This document shows, one piece after another, positions 57,277-64,000 of a stretch of 64,000 bases of DNA. Made by a program: the position numbers and the translations under genes. Under the pieces are notes generated by a model that saw only the letters and a list, made by a program, of their open reading frames with translations, did no database searches and was not told the origin of the DNA. Positions within the stretch are counted from its first letter, which is position 1, and each line of letters opens with the position of its first letter. Origin of the DNA: Reyranella sp. (GTDB lineage: Bacteria > Pseudomonadota > Alphaproteobacteria > Reyranellales > Reyranellaceae); contig NZ_JAFKJN010000018.1 in the NCBI RefSeq assembly GCF_017305915.1, positions 124,001 through 188,000 on the forward strand, in the 5' to 3' direction.

Positions 57277-58434
57277 TCAGCGCAGACCGAGGCCGCGGGC
57301 GACGATGCCGCGCAGGACCTGGGTGGTGCCGCCTTGGATGGTGTAGCTCGGCGCCATCATGGTGGCGTACTGAGCGGTATCGAGGAAATCGGCCATGTCT
57401 TCCTCGGTGGTCGCGTCGCTCTCGGCGAGCACGCGCGCGATCTCCGGCAGGTCCTGCTGGTAGATCGTGCCGAGGTCCTTGACCAACGAGGCCTCGATCA
57501 CCGGCGACTTGCCACCCTGCATCATGCCGGCCACCGCGACCGACATCTGCCGCAGCGTCCACAGCCGGGCGATCAGGCGGCCCAGGATCGAGGCCGCACG
57601 CTTGGCCGGCTGGCGGCCGAGCACGCGCACCAGCTCGCGCAGCACGTAGTAGTTCTGCATGAAGCGCTCGGGGCCAGAGCGCTCGAAGGCGAGCTCGCTG
57701 GTCACCTGCAGCCAGCCGTCGCCCTCGTTGCCGATCAGGCAGCTCTCGGGAATGAAGGCGTCGCTGAACGTGACCTCGTTCCAGTCGTGCCGGCCGGCGA
57801 GATTGATGATCGGCCGGATCGTGATGTTCGGCGTCTTGAGATCGACCAGCAGCTGGCTCAGGCCCTTGTGGCGGTCGCCGTGCTGGCCCGAGGTCCGCAC
57901 CAACGCGATGCAGTAGTGGTTGCGATGCGCGCCCGAGGTCCAGACCTTGGTGCCGTTGACCCGGAATCCGCCCGGCACCGGCTCGGCGCGCGTGCGCACC
58001 GACGCCAGGTCGGAGCCCGAATCGGGCTCGCTCATGCCGATCGAGAAGTAGCACTCGCCCCTGGTGATCTTCGGCAGGATCGCCTCGCGCTGCTCCTCGC
58101 TGCCGAAGCGCAGCAACAGCGGACCCGACTGGCGGTCGGCGACCCAGTGCGCGCCAGCCGGCGCGCTGTTGCCCAGCAGCTCCTCGGTGACGACGTAGCG
58201 CTCGAGGAAGCTCTTCTCCGAGCCGCCGTACTTCCTGGGCCAGGTGATGCCGATCCAGCCCTTCTTGCCGAGCTCGCGCGAGAACTGCGGAGAGAACGTG
58301 TTCCAGCTCGCGAAGCGGTCCTCAGACTTCACCTTGGGCAGTGTCTCGTTCAGGAATTCGCGGACCTCGCCGCGGAGCGCCTCGGCTTCCGGCGGCAGAT
58401 GGAACGGCGGGAATTCGAGCTTGGGGATCGACAT
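57277..58434 (-). CDS. Acyl-CoA dehydrogenase
   Basis: 385 residues, full-length acyl-CoA dehydrogenase. Motifs: GITWPRKYGGSEKSFLERYV, CYFSIGMSEPDSGSDLASVR and VNGTKVWTSGAHRNHYCIAL of the middle domain that holds FAD, and the C-terminal MAPSYTIQGGTTQVLRGIVA. The catalytic Glu usual near the QGGTTQ motif is not obvious, consistent with the partner subunit supplying it. It oxidises an acyl-CoA at the alpha-beta position, passing electrons to ETF. Confidence 0.9.
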   Translation of the reverse strand: MSIPKLEFPPFHLPPEAEALRGEVREFLNETLPKVKSEDRFASWNTFSPQFSRELGKKGWIGITWPRKYGGSEKSFLERYVVTEELLGNSAPAGAHWVADRQSGPLLLRFGSEEQREAILPKITRGECYFSIGMSEPDSGSDLASVRTRAEPVPGGFRVNGTKVWTSGAHRNHYCIALVRTSGQHGDRHKGLSQLLVDLKTPNITIRPIINLAGRHDWNEVTFSDAFIPESCLIGNEGDGWLQVTSELAFERSGPERFMQNYYVLRELVRVLGRQPAKRAASILGRLIARLWTLRQMSVAVAGMMQGGKSPVIEASLVKDLGTIYQQDLPEIARVLAESDATTEEDMADFLDTAQYATMMAPSYTIQGGTTQVLRGIVARGLGLR

Positions 58435-58511
58435 TGGCCTTCTCGGCGGTTGGATGCTTCCTCTGTGTCGGCTAATCCTAGACCACGCAACAGAGGAGTT
58501 TCGAGGGTCGA

Positions 58512-58982
58512 ATGCCGCGCCGTCCGCCTCGCCTGCCGCCGCCGATAGCGGAATTCGACGACGACGAAAGGGACGCCGTGCTGGCGGCCAATCGCGCCTT
58601 CTACCGCGCCTTCAACGACCGCGACTATGAGGCCATGGAGCAGATCTGGGCGCCGACCGGCGCCATGGTCTGCCTGCATCCCGGCCAGGGCCCCCTGCAC
58701 GAGCGCGCCGACATCCTGAGCAGTTGGCGGGGCATCCTCGGCCATCCCGAGGCGCCGCGGGTGCGCTGTACCGACGAATGGGTGGTCGGCCGGGGCGGCC
58801 TCGCCATCGTGGTCTGCCGCGAGATCCTGGCCAACGGCCAACTGATGGCGACCAACACCTTCGTCCGCCTGAGCGACGGCTGGCACATGGTCGGCCATCA
58901 TTCCGGCCCCGTGCCGGTGGTCGAGCGGCGACAGACTGCGTCAGCGGCGACGCCCCTCCCCGACCGGCGCAAGCTGCACTAG
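58512..58982 (+). CDS. NTF2-like (SnoaL/ketosteroid isomerase fold) protein
   Basis: 156 residues. The cone-shaped NTF2-like fold is suggested by AVLAANRAFYRAFNDRDYEA, MEQIWAPTGAMVCLHPGQG and the later TNTFVRLSDGWHMVGHHSGP. GAGGG lies 5 bases before the ATG. Relatives are bacterial proteins of unknown function with a small hydrophobic pocket. The last 42 bases overlap the 3' end of the convergent LprI-like gene. Confidence 0.8.
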   Translation: MPRRPPRLPPPIAEFDDDERDAVLAANRAFYRAFNDRDYEAMEQIWAPTGAMVCLHPGQGPLHERADILSSWRGILGHPEAPRVRCTDEWVVGRGGLAIVVCREILANGQLMATNTFVRLSDGWHMVGHHSGPVPVVERRQTASAATPLPDRRKLH

Positions 58983-59936
58983 GCCGTCGGGCCGCAGCAG
59001 GTTGGCGAGCCGCGCGTATGGGATCGTCACCCTGTAGATGCCGGCCGCGTAGGGCCCGACCTCGTACTGGTTGAAGATCAGCTCGAGCGCGTCGGCCTTG
59101 AACAGGTAGCGGTCCGATTCCTTCAGCATCTTGTCGAACTTGTCGGGTTGCAGCGCGTCGTCGAAGCCCGGCCGCTCGATGAACTGCTTCTTGAGGTCGG
59201 CGCGCGCCATGTCGGTCAGGCTGCGCTCCCACGGTGCGCCCTCCTTGAAGACCTCCGCCGGCTCGACACTGCTGCCGCCGCGCAAGTCGACCAGCGTGGC
59301 GCTCACGTTGGTCGAGCCGTGCGCGCCGCCGGTGAAGATGTAGGACGTGACCTCGACGGCCACCGCGTTCGGCCCGGGCCGGTAGAGCGCGAAGCTCTGG
59401 TCGTAGGTCCAGGTCTGCTCGCGCGGATCGTACACATCGGCGGCCGGGATCGCATCCTTCGCGCCGTTGCGCGCAGTCTTGGCGAAGTACTTGTTGAGGT
59501 CTCGGAAGTCGCCGCTGCCGTCGAACTGCGGATAGCGCGCGTCGATCTCGTAGGCGATCGCCTTGACCTTGCCGGTCTGCTGCAGCGCCTGCTCGCTGAT
59601 GGAGGGGTACTCGCCCTCTCCCGCCGCCTTCAATGTCGCGAGGCGCAGGCGGTAACGGTTGCCGAGACACCAGGCCAGCTCCGCGGTGCAGCTCTTGCCG
59701 CGATTGGAGAGCCAGCGCAGCTCGTCGTTGGTCAGATGCTCCTTGGCCGGCCCCGACAGCTTGCCGAGCAGGGCACCGTAGACGCTGGCGAGCTCGCGAT
59801 CGACGGCCGCGAGCCTGGCATCGCCGCAAATCGCGCGCTCGACGGGAGTCGAGGCCTTGGCGCAGTCGAAGCTCGGCTGCGCGACGGCAATGCCCGGCGC
59901 GAGCAGCGCCAGAACGAGGGCGAGCCGCAGCGTCAT
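58941..59936 (-). CDS. Exported LprI/DUF1311 and DUF3298-domain protein
   Basis: 331 residues from the ATG at 59936, which overlaps the upstream stop as ATGA. Signal peptide MTLRLALVLALLAPGIAVAQ. Residues 20-90 carry the Cys pattern of lysozyme-inhibitor LprI domains (SFDCAKASTPVERAICGD, KSCTAELAWCLGNRY). The rest is like the DUF4163/DUF3298 module (YEIDARYPQF, VEVTSYIFTGGAHGSTN, ELIFNQYEVGPYAAG). The role may be lysozyme inhibition or envelope sensing; no direct evidence. Confidence 0.82.
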   Translation of the reverse strand: MTLRLALVLALLAPGIAVAQPSFDCAKASTPVERAICGDARLAAVDRELASVYGALLGKLSGPAKEHLTNDELRWLSNRGKSCTAELAWCLGNRYRLRLATLKAAGEGEYPSISEQALQQTGKVKAIAYEIDARYPQFDGSGDFRDLNKYFAKTARNGAKDAIPAADVYDPREQTWTYDQSFALYRPGPNAVAVEVTSYIFTGGAHGSTNVSATLVDLRGGSSVEPAEVFKEGAPWERSLTDMARADLKKQFIERPGFDDALQPDKFDKMLKESDRYLFKADALELIFNQYEVGPYAAGIYRVTIPYARLANLLRPDGLVQLAPVGEGRRR

Positions 59937-61084
59937 CCGCGCCGCCACTGCCTCAGCCGGCGCACCGCTTCCTCCATCTCGGCGGTCGAGCCGGCAAAGG
60001 AGATGCGCAGCGTGCCGGCGCCGCGGGCGCGATCGAAGTCGACGCCCGGTGTGGTCGCCACGCCCGCCTCGGCCAGCATGCGCTTGCAGAAGTCGCGGCT
60101 GTCGTTGGTGAGGTGCGAGACATCGGCATAGATATAGAAAGCGCCCTGCGCCGGCGTGAGCCGGTCGAGCCCCGCCGACGGCAAGCCGGCCATCAGCAGG
60201 TCGCGGTTGGTCTTGTAGCGGCGGACATGGCCATCGAGCTCGTCGCGGCAGTCGAAGGCGGCGACCGCGGCATGCTGGCTGAGCGTCGGCACCGAGATGA
60301 AGAAGTTCTGGGTCAGCCGCTCGATCGGCCGCACCAGATCGGGCGGCACCACCAGCCAGCCGACCCGCCAGCCGGTCATCGAGAAGTACTTCGAGAAGCT
60401 GTTGACCACGATGACGTGGTCGGAGACCTCGACTGCCGATGCAGCCTCACCTTCGTACACGATGCCGTGATAGATCTCGTCGGAGATCAGCCGCACGCCG
60501 TGCGCATGGCACCAGTCGGCGAGCGTCTTGAGCTCGCTGCGCGTCACCATCGTGCCGGTCGGATTGGAGGGGCTCGCCACGATCAGGCCGGCGATCGGCC
60601 CTGCTTTCTCTAGCGCCGCGACCGTCGGCTGGAAGCGGTCGGCGGCGGAGGTCGGCAGATCGATCGCCTCGAGGTCGAGCGCCGCCAGGATGTTGCGATA
60701 GGCCGGGTAGCCCGGCGCCGCCAGCGCGATGCGGTCGCCGGCATCGAAGCTCGCCAGGAACGCCAGCGGGAAGCCGCCGGACGAGCCGGTGGTGACGACC
60801 ACACGCTCGGGCGACACCTCGACCCGATAGGCTTCGCGATAGTGTCGCGCGATGCGCTCGCGCAAGGCGGGGATGCCGAGCGCCGCGACATAGCCGATGC
60901 GGTCGGTGTCGAGGGCGGCGTGCGCGGCCGCCAGCGCGCCCTTGGGTGCGGGCGTGCTGGGCTGGCCGACCTCGAGATGGATCACGGTGTCGCCGGCGGC
61001 CTCCTTCTCGGCAGCGGCCGCCATGACGTCCATGACGATGAAGGGATCGACCGCGCCCGAGCGGCGCGAGAGCGGACGCGACAT
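59933..61084 (-). CDS. Class I/II pyridoxal-phosphate aminotransferase
   Basis: 383 residues. IHLEVGQPSTPAPKGALAAA at the N-terminus, TTGSSGGFPLAF of the phosphate loop, VASPSNPTGTM, ISDEIYHGIVYEG, and the PLP lysine in NSFSKYFSMTGWRVGW. The C-terminal Arg for the substrate carboxylate is in GTLRISFAGS. Belongs to the aspartate/aromatic aminotransferase type Igamma-like group. It is followed by the LprI gene with a 4-base overlap and preceded by the GGT-like gene by 4 bases, forming a three-gene operon. Confidence 0.9.
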   Translation of the reverse strand: MSRPLSRRSGAVDPFIVMDVMAAAAEKEAAGDTVIHLEVGQPSTPAPKGALAAAHAALDTDRIGYVAALGIPALRERIARHYREAYRVEVSPERVVVTTGSSGGFPLAFLASFDAGDRIALAAPGYPAYRNILAALDLEAIDLPTSAADRFQPTVAALEKAGPIAGLIVASPSNPTGTMVTRSELKTLADWCHAHGVRLISDEIYHGIVYEGEAASAVEVSDHVIVVNSFSKYFSMTGWRVGWLVVPPDLVRPIERLTQNFFISVPTLSQHAAVAAFDCRDELDGHVRRYKTNRDLLMAGLPSAGLDRLTPAQGAFYIYADVSHLTNDSRDFCKRMLAEAGVATTPGVDFDRARGAGTLRISFAGSTAEMEEAVRRLRQWRRG

Positions 61085-61088
61085 CGGA

Positions 61089-62435
61089 TCAGCGCAGCGT
61101 CGCGTTCAGTGCGAGCCCGCCGCCGGCAGGATCGTTGCCGCTGTTGCAGCTCGAGCCACCGCCGCGCACGCCGTCGGGACAGGCGATGGCATTGACCCAG
61201 CCGCCGCGGCCGGCATGCGCCTGCAGCGCCGCCCCCACGTACTGCTTGTCGCGCACCGTGCCGCGGGCGATGTAGCCCGTGGCATAGGCGGCCGACGGCG
61301 AGCCGCCGCCCGCGCCGGCGAAAAGCGCCTCGCCGTTGCCCGGATTGCCGATCACCAGCGGGCTCACCGCCGTGCTGTCGGCGGTCGGCGTGCCGAGCAG
61401 GATGCCCGTATTGGGCACCATCACGCGCGCGCCGAACAGCTGGCCCATCGACAGGCTGCAGGCCGCCGCGCCGCCCGCGGTGTCGATCGCGGCGAAGCCT
61501 GCGATACCGCCCGAATCGGTCGGCACCGTGCCGCTCGGCCCCGCCTCGCCCCGCCATCCGGCCAGCACCTGCGCGCCCGCCATCGGTGCCGGCGCGACAT
61601 AGACCTTGAAGCCGCCGTAGCTTTCACCGGCCGGCGGGCCGGCTTGCGGCACGGCATTGCGCAGGCTCTCGAGCGGCATGTTGCCGCCGATCTGCGCGAC
61701 CTGGTCGGCGATCACGCGCCCCAGGCTGCCGCCGAAGAAATCGCCGCCGCCGCGCTGGCGGATGATGCCCAGAGTGGCGGCGAGATCGGTCTGGATGAAA
61801 TTGTCGCCCTCGGTCACCGCCGTGCCGGTGCCGCGGCCGAAGATACGGCGCGCCTCGCTGTCGGCGCCCAGCACCGCCGCACCGGCCTGCAGATCGCGCG
61901 ACAGCGCGCGCGATACCGGCACACCCAGCCGCGCCAGCCGCTCGCCCGGCGCCACCACCGCCTGCCACGGCGCCGAGCCATGGCGGGCATGCATCAGGGT
62001 GACCGCCCGCACGCCGCTCGGCACCGTGATCTGGGTGCCGCGCACGCCGCCCGGAGCCGCCACGGGGGCGAAGACGAAGGCCTCCCCGGCGTGCGTCTTT
62101 GCGTTATGGGCAATGCAGACACCCGACGCCCCCAGGCTGGCCGCCGACGGCAGCGTGACCGCCATAGCAAAGTACATGGCAACTGCGGCATCGGTGGCGT
62201 TGCCGCCGCCGATCAGGACGTCGCGACCGACCTCGGCGGCGCGGCTTTCGTCGGCGGCGACGCCGGCGAACTTGGTGCCGCGAAAGATCGCGCTGAGCGG
62301 CGCGCGATTGGTGGCAACACCGGTCGGATTGGCCAGATTCTCGCGCTCAGGCTCACCACCGCCGCTACAACCCGTCAATATTAAGGCGGAAAACAGCGCC
62401 ACCCTGCGCAATTGACGGCGCGCGCGAGCGTTCAT
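61089..62435 (-). CDS. Gamma-glutamyltransferase-like lipoprotein, catalytic motif lost
   Basis: 448 residues from the ATG at 62433-62435. Lipoprotein signal with lipobox LTGC (Cys 23). The GGT fold is recognisable: AAEVGRDVLIGGGNATDAAV, LGASGVCIAH, RVMVPNTGILLGTP. In active GGT the N-terminal nucleophile of the small subunit is the Thr of a TTH motif; here the matching stretch reads GGIAGFAAID, with no Thr, so autoprocessing and transfer activity should be absent. It is therefore a pseudoenzyme candidate anchored in the membrane. First gene of the operon running to 58941. Confidence 0.78.
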   Translation of the reverse strand: MNARARRQLRRVALFSALILTGCSGGGEPERENLANPTGVATNRAPLSAIFRGTKFAGVAADESRAAEVGRDVLIGGGNATDAAVAMYFAMAVTLPSAASLGASGVCIAHNAKTHAGEAFVFAPVAAPGGVRGTQITVPSGVRAVTLMHARHGSAPWQAVVAPGERLARLGVPVSRALSRDLQAGAAVLGADSEARRIFGRGTGTAVTEGDNFIQTDLAATLGIIRQRGGGDFFGGSLGRVIADQVAQIGGNMPLESLRNAVPQAGPPAGESYGGFKVYVAPAPMAGAQVLAGWRGEAGPSGTVPTDSGGIAGFAAIDTAGGAAACSLSMGQLFGARVMVPNTGILLGTPTADSTAVSPLVIGNPGNGEALFAGAGGGSPSAAYATGYIARGTVRDKQYVGAALQAHAGRGGWVNAIACPDGVRGGGSSCNSGNDPAGGGLALNATLR

Positions 62436-62460
62436 AGCCTGCGCCACAGCCGTGCCACCC

Positions 62461-63834
62461 GTGTCCCGTCGCATCTTAACCCTCTTCTGTGTCACCTTGC
62501 TCGCGCTCGTGCCGTTTCGTGCCGGGCTTGCGCAGCAAGGTCAACGGCTCAGTCTGATCCGCGACGCCGAGATCGAGAACAGCATCCGCACGATGGTGAC
62601 GCCGATCTGGCGCGTCGCCGGTCTCGATCCCAGTGCGGTCGAGATCATGATCGTGCAGGACGGCACGCTCAACGCTTTCGTCGCCGGCGGCCAGCGCATC
62701 TTCATCAACACCGGCCTCTTGATGCGCACCGAGCGGCCCAACCAGTTGATCGGCGTGCTGGCGCATGAGACCGGCCACATCTCCGGTGGCCATCTCGCGC
62801 GCGCGCAGGAGGAGATGGAGCGGCTCTCCACGCTGCAGATCCTCGAGGCGCTGCTCGGCGCGGGCGCGATGGCCGGCAGCTCGATCGGCGGCGGCGGCAT
62901 GGGCCGCCCGGCGCCGGCCGACTCGGGCGGCGGCATCGGCGCGCCGGGCTCGCTGCTGGCCTTCCTGAAATACACCCAGACCCAGGAGAGCTCGGCCGAC
63001 CAGGCGGCGATGACCTTCCTCGAGCGCACCCACCAGTCGGTCAAGGGCACCATCGAGTTCCTGCGCGTCCTGCAGCGCGAGGAGCGCATGCTGATCGGCC
63101 GGCGCGACCCGTACCTGACGACCCATCCGCTGACGCCCGAGCGCATCGACGCGTTCGAGCAGGCGGCGGCGCGCTCGCCCTACACCAACACGCCCGACAC
63201 CCCGCAGTTCCTCGACATGCACCATCGCATGGTCGCGAAGCTGCTGGGCTTCATCTCGCCCAGCAGCGCGCTGCAGCGCTTCTCCGAGGCCGACCGCTCG
63301 GTGCCGGCGCGCTACGCCCGCGCCATCGCGCTCTATCGCACCGGCGCGCTCGGCTCGGGATTGCTCACCATCGACGGCCTGCTGAAGGAGCAGCCCAACG
63401 ATCCCTACTTCCACGAGCTGCGCGGCCAGATGCTCTACGAGAACGGCCGTGCCAACGAAGCGGTGCCGTCCTACCGGCGCGCGGTGCAGCTGCTGCCGGC
63501 GGTGGGCATCATCAAGGTCGATTTCGCCCGCGCCCTGCTCGAGACCAACAAGCCGGAGAATGACCGCGAGGCGGTGCGCAACCTCGAGATGGCGGCGCAG
63601 ACCGAATCGGGCAGCTTCGATCTGTGGCGCCTGATGGCGTCCGGCTACTCCAGGCTCAACAATCCCGGCATGACGTCGCTGGCGCGCGCCGAGATGGCGA
63701 TCATCCGCGGCCAGCGCGCCGAGGCGCAGGCCCATGCCGCCGCCGCCGAGCGCCAGTTGCAGGCCGGCACGCCGGCCTGGCAGCGGGCGCAGGACATCAA
63801 GGCCTACATCAACTCGCGGCCGCGCAAGAAATAA
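62461..63834 (+). CDS. M48-family metallopeptidase with TPR repeats (BepA-like)
   Basis: About 457 residues from the GTG at 62461 (MSRRILTLFCVTLLALVPF); another GTG at 62452 is possible. A signal peptide is followed by an M48 domain with HETGH in LAHETGHISGGHLARAQ and the third zinc ligand Glu in TQESSADQAAMTF. The last 180 residues are TPR-like (FHELRGQMLYENGRANEAV, DLWRLMASGYSRLNNPG). Relatives act as periplasmic proteases and chaperones for outer-membrane assembly. Divergent from the GGT-like gene with 25 bases between starts. Confidence 0.9.
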   Translation: MSRRILTLFCVTLLALVPFRAGLAQQGQRLSLIRDAEIENSIRTMVTPIWRVAGLDPSAVEIMIVQDGTLNAFVAGGQRIFINTGLLMRTERPNQLIGVLAHETGHISGGHLARAQEEMERLSTLQILEALLGAGAMAGSSIGGGGMGRPAPADSGGGIGAPGSLLAFLKYTQTQESSADQAAMTFLERTHQSVKGTIEFLRVLQREERMLIGRRDPYLTTHPLTPERIDAFEQAAARSPYTNTPDTPQFLDMHHRMVAKLLGFISPSSALQRFSEADRSVPARYARAIALYRTGALGSGLLTIDGLLKEQPNDPYFHELRGQMLYENGRANEAVPSYRRAVQLLPAVGIIKVDFARALLETNKPENDREAVRNLEMAAQTESGSFDLWRLMASGYSRLNNPGMTSLARAEMAIIRGQRAEAQAHAAAAERQLQAGTPAWQRAQDIKAYINSRPRKK

Positions 63835-63855
63835 CCCCTCTTCCGGAGTGATCCC

Positions 63856-64000
63856 ATGCGTTCGATTCTCCTCATCCTCTGCGGCGGCCTGATCGCCATC
63901 GGCGCCGTCCTCGGCGTGCGTGCCCTGCCCGACCGGGCATCGGCATCGGCCGCGGCCACGCCCGACAAGGCGGCGCTGGGCAAGGCGATCCGCGACTACC
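63856..64000 (+). CDS. Start of a probable DsbA-family thioredoxin-like protein
   Basis: The frame from the ATG at 63856 runs off the window after 48 residues. It begins with a signal-anchor (MRSILLILCGGLIAIGAVLG) and then ALGKAIRDY. In alphaproteobacteria a DsbA-like oxidoreductase often follows this M48 peptidase, and the ALGKAIRDY segment resembles the helix before its thioredoxin domain. The CxxC site is not in view, so the call rests on context. Confidence 0.5.
   Translation, partial: MRSILLILCGGLIAIGAVLGVRALPDRASASAAATPDKAALGKAIRDY

Noticed and set aside
1..64000. tRNA, rRNA and riboswitch genes
   Set aside because: I looked for typical tRNA ends and arms and conserved riboswitch cores and did not find any; a covariance-model search would be decisive.

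Overview
The window reads as chromosomal DNA of a high-GC alphaproteobacterium. The best clue is the block prfB (minus), mrcA/PBP1A (minus), N-acetylmuramoyl-L-alanine amidase (minus) and divergent rne (plus) at 29.7-40.0 kb, a gene order common in alphaproteobacteria, here interrupted by an SGNH hydrolase and an M20 peptidase. A Reyranella-like or other Rhodospirillales/Hyphomicrobiales organism is my guess; the sequence does not prove it. I saw no rRNA, tRNA, transposase or CRISPR array.

Layout. 0-5 kb: aldo/keto reductase, a VapBC toxin-antitoxin pair with a visible operator, a GMC oxidoreductase and an M23 peptidase. 5.2-16.3 kb: an accessory island, almost all on the minus strand. It holds a large repeat-rich secreted protein with an HELGH zinc-peptidase motif and an RTX-type C-terminus, several exported proteins of unknown function (two are paralogues), and several genes broken by single-base frameshifts. 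Three gene starts in this island are preceded by the same paired-site element, TGCGTGCA-N13-TGCACGCA followed by TCTAGAATC (the middle copy is degenerate). 16.3-23.6 kb: an orphan molybdenum hydroxylase large subunit, a cyclase-family protein, a Pro-rich peptidoglycan-binding membrane protein, a DUF4142 protein and a second M23 peptidase. 23.8-26.7 kb: a compact run of paralogue pairs (membrane protein, HNH, HNH, small protein, small protein, membrane protein). 26.7-29.6 kb: a CadC-like regulator, an exported alpha/beta hydrolase and a small exported protein. 29.6-40 kb: the core translation, cell-wall and RNA-decay block, with the programmed +1 frameshift of prfB intact. 40-49.9 kb: RMD1-family protein, 2OG oxygenase, a small exported six-cysteine protein resembling BufA2 bufferin precursors, class V aminotransferase, Bug- and TRAP-type solute-binding proteins, an SDR and a 3-hydroxyisobutyrate dehydrogenase-like enzyme. 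49.9-55.5 kb: a branched-chain amino acid type ABC importer (binding protein, LivH, LivM, LivG on plus; LivF on minus, coupled to an isopenicillin-N-synthase-like oxygenase). 55.8-64 kb: a small lipoprotein, two acyl-CoA dehydrogenases, an NTF2-like protein, an LprI/DUF3298 protein, an aminotransferase, a gamma-glutamyltransferase-like lipoprotein lacking the usual catalytic threonine, an M48 peptidase with TPRs and the start of a DsbA-like gene.

Two families of intergenic palindromic repeats are scattered through the window. Family 1 (five copies) is bounded by CTAGAGC/GCTCTAG, and in three copies its CTAG provides the stop codon of the neighbouring gene. Family 2 (two copies) lies after genes, and one copy supplies a purine-rich stretch in ribosome-binding position for livH.
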